A stretch of 64,000 bases of DNA from Flagellimonas sp. CMM7 (lineage in GTDB: Bacteria > Bacteroidota > Bacteroidia > Flavobacteriales > Flavobacteriaceae): positions 3,121,501 through 3,185,500 of the forward strand of contig NZ_CP090003.1 of NCBI RefSeq assembly GCF_021390195.1, in the 5' to 3' direction. Below, piece by piece: positions 62,065-64,000 of this stretch. The notes under the pieces were generated by a model that saw only the letters and a program-made list of their open reading frames with translations, searched no databases and was not told where the DNA came from. The translations under genes were made by a program, and so were the position numbers. Position 1 is the first letter of the stretch. The number at the start of each line of letters is the position of its first letter.

Positions 62065-63480
62065 ATGAAAAAAAAATATGCTATACTTTTTCTTGCCACA
62101 TTCATGTTGCAACAAGGTTTTTCGCAACAAATGGTATTGAAAAAAGGAAAAATCTTGGAGGGACTTACGGTCCAAGATTCTATACCAGACACCTTTTCAC
62201 TTTATTTGCCAACTAACTTTGCTACAGAAAAAAAATGGCCTCTGTTACTGATATTTGACTTGGAAGGAAAAGAGAAGCAAGCACTTTCAATGTTTATTCA
62301 AGCAGCGGAGCAAGAAGGTTATGTGCTGGTTGCACCTAGAGTTTTAGATAGTGTTTCATTGTCCAATAGCATGGTCAAAACTGGCAAGGTGATTAATAAA
62401 GTAGTAAGTATTCTTCCTATTAATAAGGGGCGTGTGTACACTGCTGGAGCCTCCTCAAGTGCCCGCTTTGCCAATCTGGTGCCCATTTTTTTAAAAAATG
62501 TGAAAGGTGTTATTTCTATAGGTTCATCTATTGCCAATACTGAATTACTGAATGTTAAGCGCCCATTTCATTTTATTGGTATAACAAACAAAAATGATTT
62601 CAACTTCACTGAAATACTTGCTGCCAAAAAGGTTTTGGACAGGTTTAGATTTCCAAACCAACTTTTATTGCACCAAGAGCAAACAGAGTGGCCAGATATT
62701 GGTTTGTTAAAGAAATCAATGCAATTGTTCACATTGGCTGCGATGGCAAAAGGTTTTGTTGCAAAGGACACAAGTTATATTGAAAAGGCATTCAATGAGG
62801 ATGTTATTAAAGTGAACAGGCTTAAAAATTCGCAGAAACTACTTTTAGCCGAACGGTATATGAGTGAGATGATGTCTGTTTATGGTACGCATAAAAATTT
62901 GGATTCTTTAAGGCAAATTCAAAAAAGTATAAGAAAAGATCAACGTTTTAGGGCAATGCGAAGAATAGAAAATGCAGCCTTTTTTAAAGAATCTTTATTG
63001 AAGGAAGATTACCAGTATTATATTGAAGAAGATGTTATAACTCACAATTTTAACAATCTAGGTTGGTGGAATTACCAAAAAAGCGAAATTGATAAGTTCA
63101 TTTCTGGAAGTAATATTTATGAAAAGGAAATGGGGAATCGTTTACTCGGTTACGTGAATGCTTTGGCAGAGGACAATATAGATATTGTAAAATCTGAAGC
63201 TTTGATAGATGAAGATGCCTTGGCACTATTGTATATGTTGAAAACTATTTTAGAGCCTCAGAATTTTGGATTTTATTTAGACACCATATCTCTAAGTGCA
63301 AAAAATGAAGATTTTGGAACAGCATTATTTTATTTAGAGGAGGCTTTAAAAAATGGGTTTAAAGATACCGATGCATTATATGAATTGGAGGGTACGGCCC
63401 TATTTAGAATCACGCCAAAATTCAATGCCTTGGTTGAGAAATATTTAAAAGGTGCGCGTTACGAGATTATTGAGGAATAA
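62065..63480 (+). CDS. secreted alpha/beta-hydrolase-like protein with helical C-terminal part
   Basis: The signal peptide ends near GFSQ (residue about 21). Residues about 45-230 have an alpha/beta-hydrolase plan like feruloyl-esterase or PHB-depolymerase relatives: WPLLLIFDLEGKEKQAL, YVLVAPRVLD, and the nucleophile elbow TAGASSSARFAN (Ser in GASSS). The elbow departs from GxSxG, having Ser at the last Gly, and a final catalytic His is not obvious. Residues about 235-471 are helical with TPR-like pieces (FGTALFYLEEALKNGFKDTD). Activity is thus uncertain; it may be a binding protein. It lies 62 bp after the Lrp gene. Confidence 0.65.
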   Translation: MKKKYAILFLATFMLQQGFSQQMVLKKGKILEGLTVQDSIPDTFSLYLPTNFATEKKWPLLLIFDLEGKEKQALSMFIQAAEQEGYVLVAPRVLDSVSLSNSMVKTGKVINKVVSILPINKGRVYTAGASSSARFANLVPIFLKNVKGVISIGSSIANTELLNVKRPFHFIGITNKNDFNFTEILAAKKVLDRFRFPNQLLLHQEQTEWPDIGLLKKSMQLFTLAAMAKGFVAKDTSYIEKAFNEDVIKVNRLKNSQKLLLAERYMSEMMSVYGTHKNLDSLRQIQKSIRKDQRFRAMRRIENAAFFKESLLKEDYQYYIEEDVITHNFNNLGWWNYQKSEIDKFISGSNIYEKEMGNRLLGYVNALAEDNIDIVKSEALIDEDALALLYMLKTILEPQNFGFYLDTISLSAKNEDFGTALFYLEEALKNGFKDTDALYELEGTALFRITPKFNALVEKYLKGARYEIIEE

Positions 63481-64000
63481 CTCTCGGAAAACTGTTTAAG
63501 TCCCAATCAATTACTAGGCCTCCTGCAATAGATTCTGCAATTTCTTTTCCATATAGATGTTCGCATAGGTATAGTGCTGCTTCAAAACTTTTAGCACCAC
63601 CAGCGGATGTAATAAATTTTCCATCGTGTACAAAAAGAACACTGTCTCTAACTTTTAGTTTGGGAAACATGGCTTTGTATTTTTCAATATCACTTGGAAA
63701 AGTTGTAGAAACCACATCGTCTAGAATTCCTGTTTTTGCCAAAACAAATGCTCCATCGCAATGAGATGTTACAAAAAGGGCTTTTTCACTCACCTTTTTC
63801 ACAAAATTTAGCATCGTGGTATCCTTTAAATCTGTATCCAAATGATGTTCCGCACTAGGTACTACCAGAATATCAATATTGGGTATGGAATCTTGTGTGT
63901 AGTCAAAATCTGGAAGGAAACGTATACCTTCAAAAGAGGTTATTGGCTCTAAGGTATTGGCAACTGTAAAAGTGTTCATGGCTTTAATACCTTTTCGATA
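63467..64000 (-). CDS. DJ-1/PfpI family protein (5'-truncated by window edge)
   Basis: The frame runs past 63979 to the window end without a stop (YRKGIKA before MNTFTVA), so the start is outside. Visible are ILVVPSAEHHLDTDL, the nucleophile elbow FVTSHCDGAFVLAKTG (Cys with following small residue), ITSAGGAKSFEAALYL with a candidate His/Glu region, and the end IAGGLVIDWDLNSFP. It belongs to the class I glutamine-amidotransferase-like/DJ-1 superfamily, with diverse roles (chaperone, hydrolase, regulator). It overlaps the stop of the hydrolase-like gene tail to tail by 14 bp. Confidence 0.8.
   Translation of the reverse strand, partial: YRKGIKAMNTFTVANTLEPITSFEGIRFLPDFDYTQDSIPNIDILVVPSAEHHLDTDLKDTTMLNFVKKVSEKALFVTSHCDGAFVLAKTGILDDVVSTTFPSDIEKYKAMFPKLKVRDSVLFVHDGKFITSAGGAKSFEAALYLCEHLYGKEIAESIAGGLVIDWDLNSFPRVIPQ

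Noticed and set aside
1..64000. CRISPR arrays, rRNA genes, riboswitches
   Set aside because: No spaced short repeats, no rRNA stretches and no conserved riboswitch cores were seen, including upstream of the B12-dependent mutase and purine genes.

Overview
The window looks like a chromosomal segment of a marine-type Bacteroidetes (Flavobacteriia, Flavobacteriaceae-like). The evidence is the low GC content, SPII lipoproteins and Gln-terminated signal peptides, an eukaryote-like GSII beside a GSIII glutamine synthetase, fused isobutyryl-CoA mutase, DUF885, DUF4266, DUF3570 and DUF4197 proteins, RteC and Bacteroidetes-type tyrosine recombinases, and a tRNA promoter that fits the Bacteroidetes -33/-7 consensus exactly. 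Genus cannot be set from sequence alone.

Layout. (1) 1-10.8 kb: end of an HSL-type esterase, then a co-directional cluster: an unusual outer-membrane factor (substrate-binding-protein-like domain fused to TolC), RND adaptor, RND permease, a K+-channel-like protein, a SnoaL-like protein, a DUF1569 protein and a metallo-beta-lactamase-fold lipoprotein split by a frameshift. (2) 11-17.2 kb: a signalling block with a GAF-class III nucleotide cyclase, a 1169-aa envelope protein (decayed phosphoesterase, kinase-like module, Omp85-type barrel), and an HD-phosphohydrolase protein with a DUF5706/PycTM-like membrane domain of the kind used as a Pycsar effector. (3) 17.3-34.8 kb: a mobile and decaying zone. 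An IS21-type element cuts an rteC gene. A 15-bp repeat of the tRNA-Arg 3' end (20240 and 34706) brackets about 14.5 kb, which I read as an element integrated in tRNA-Arg. Inside are an intact integrase next to the tRNA, a broken mobilisation module, a second broken integrase, a surface protein with a 707-bp internal duplication, IS5-type and IS256-type transposase wrecks, an unknown 407-aa protein, a cytosine permease-like transporter and fragments of at least three metabolic genes. (4) 34.8-64 kb: ordinary chromosome with apt, DUF885 peptidase-like lipoprotein, SPFH protein, Na+/Ca2+ exchanger, divergent glnA/GSIII, purM, a Rieske-thioredoxin-ApbE-DUF4266-DUF3570 redox cluster, prfA-pyrF, hydrolases, a membrane AraC-type regulator, purU, fused acyl-CoA mutase, an Lrp regulator and the start of a DJ-1/PfpI gene.

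How it fits together. The best candidates for unusual biology are the GAF-cyclase and HD-PycTM pair, the PBP-TolC fusion ahead of an RND pump, and the three-part envelope protein with every visible phosphoesterase metal motif lost but kinase-like motifs kept. The island is largely degenerate: its relaxase has lost its start codon and has an internal stop, its second integrase has an 8-bp duplication, and several cargo genes are truncated. The integrase at 33.3-34.5 kb still looks intact, so excision may be possible while self-encoded mobilisation probably is not. All family names come from reading motifs by eye, with no database search.
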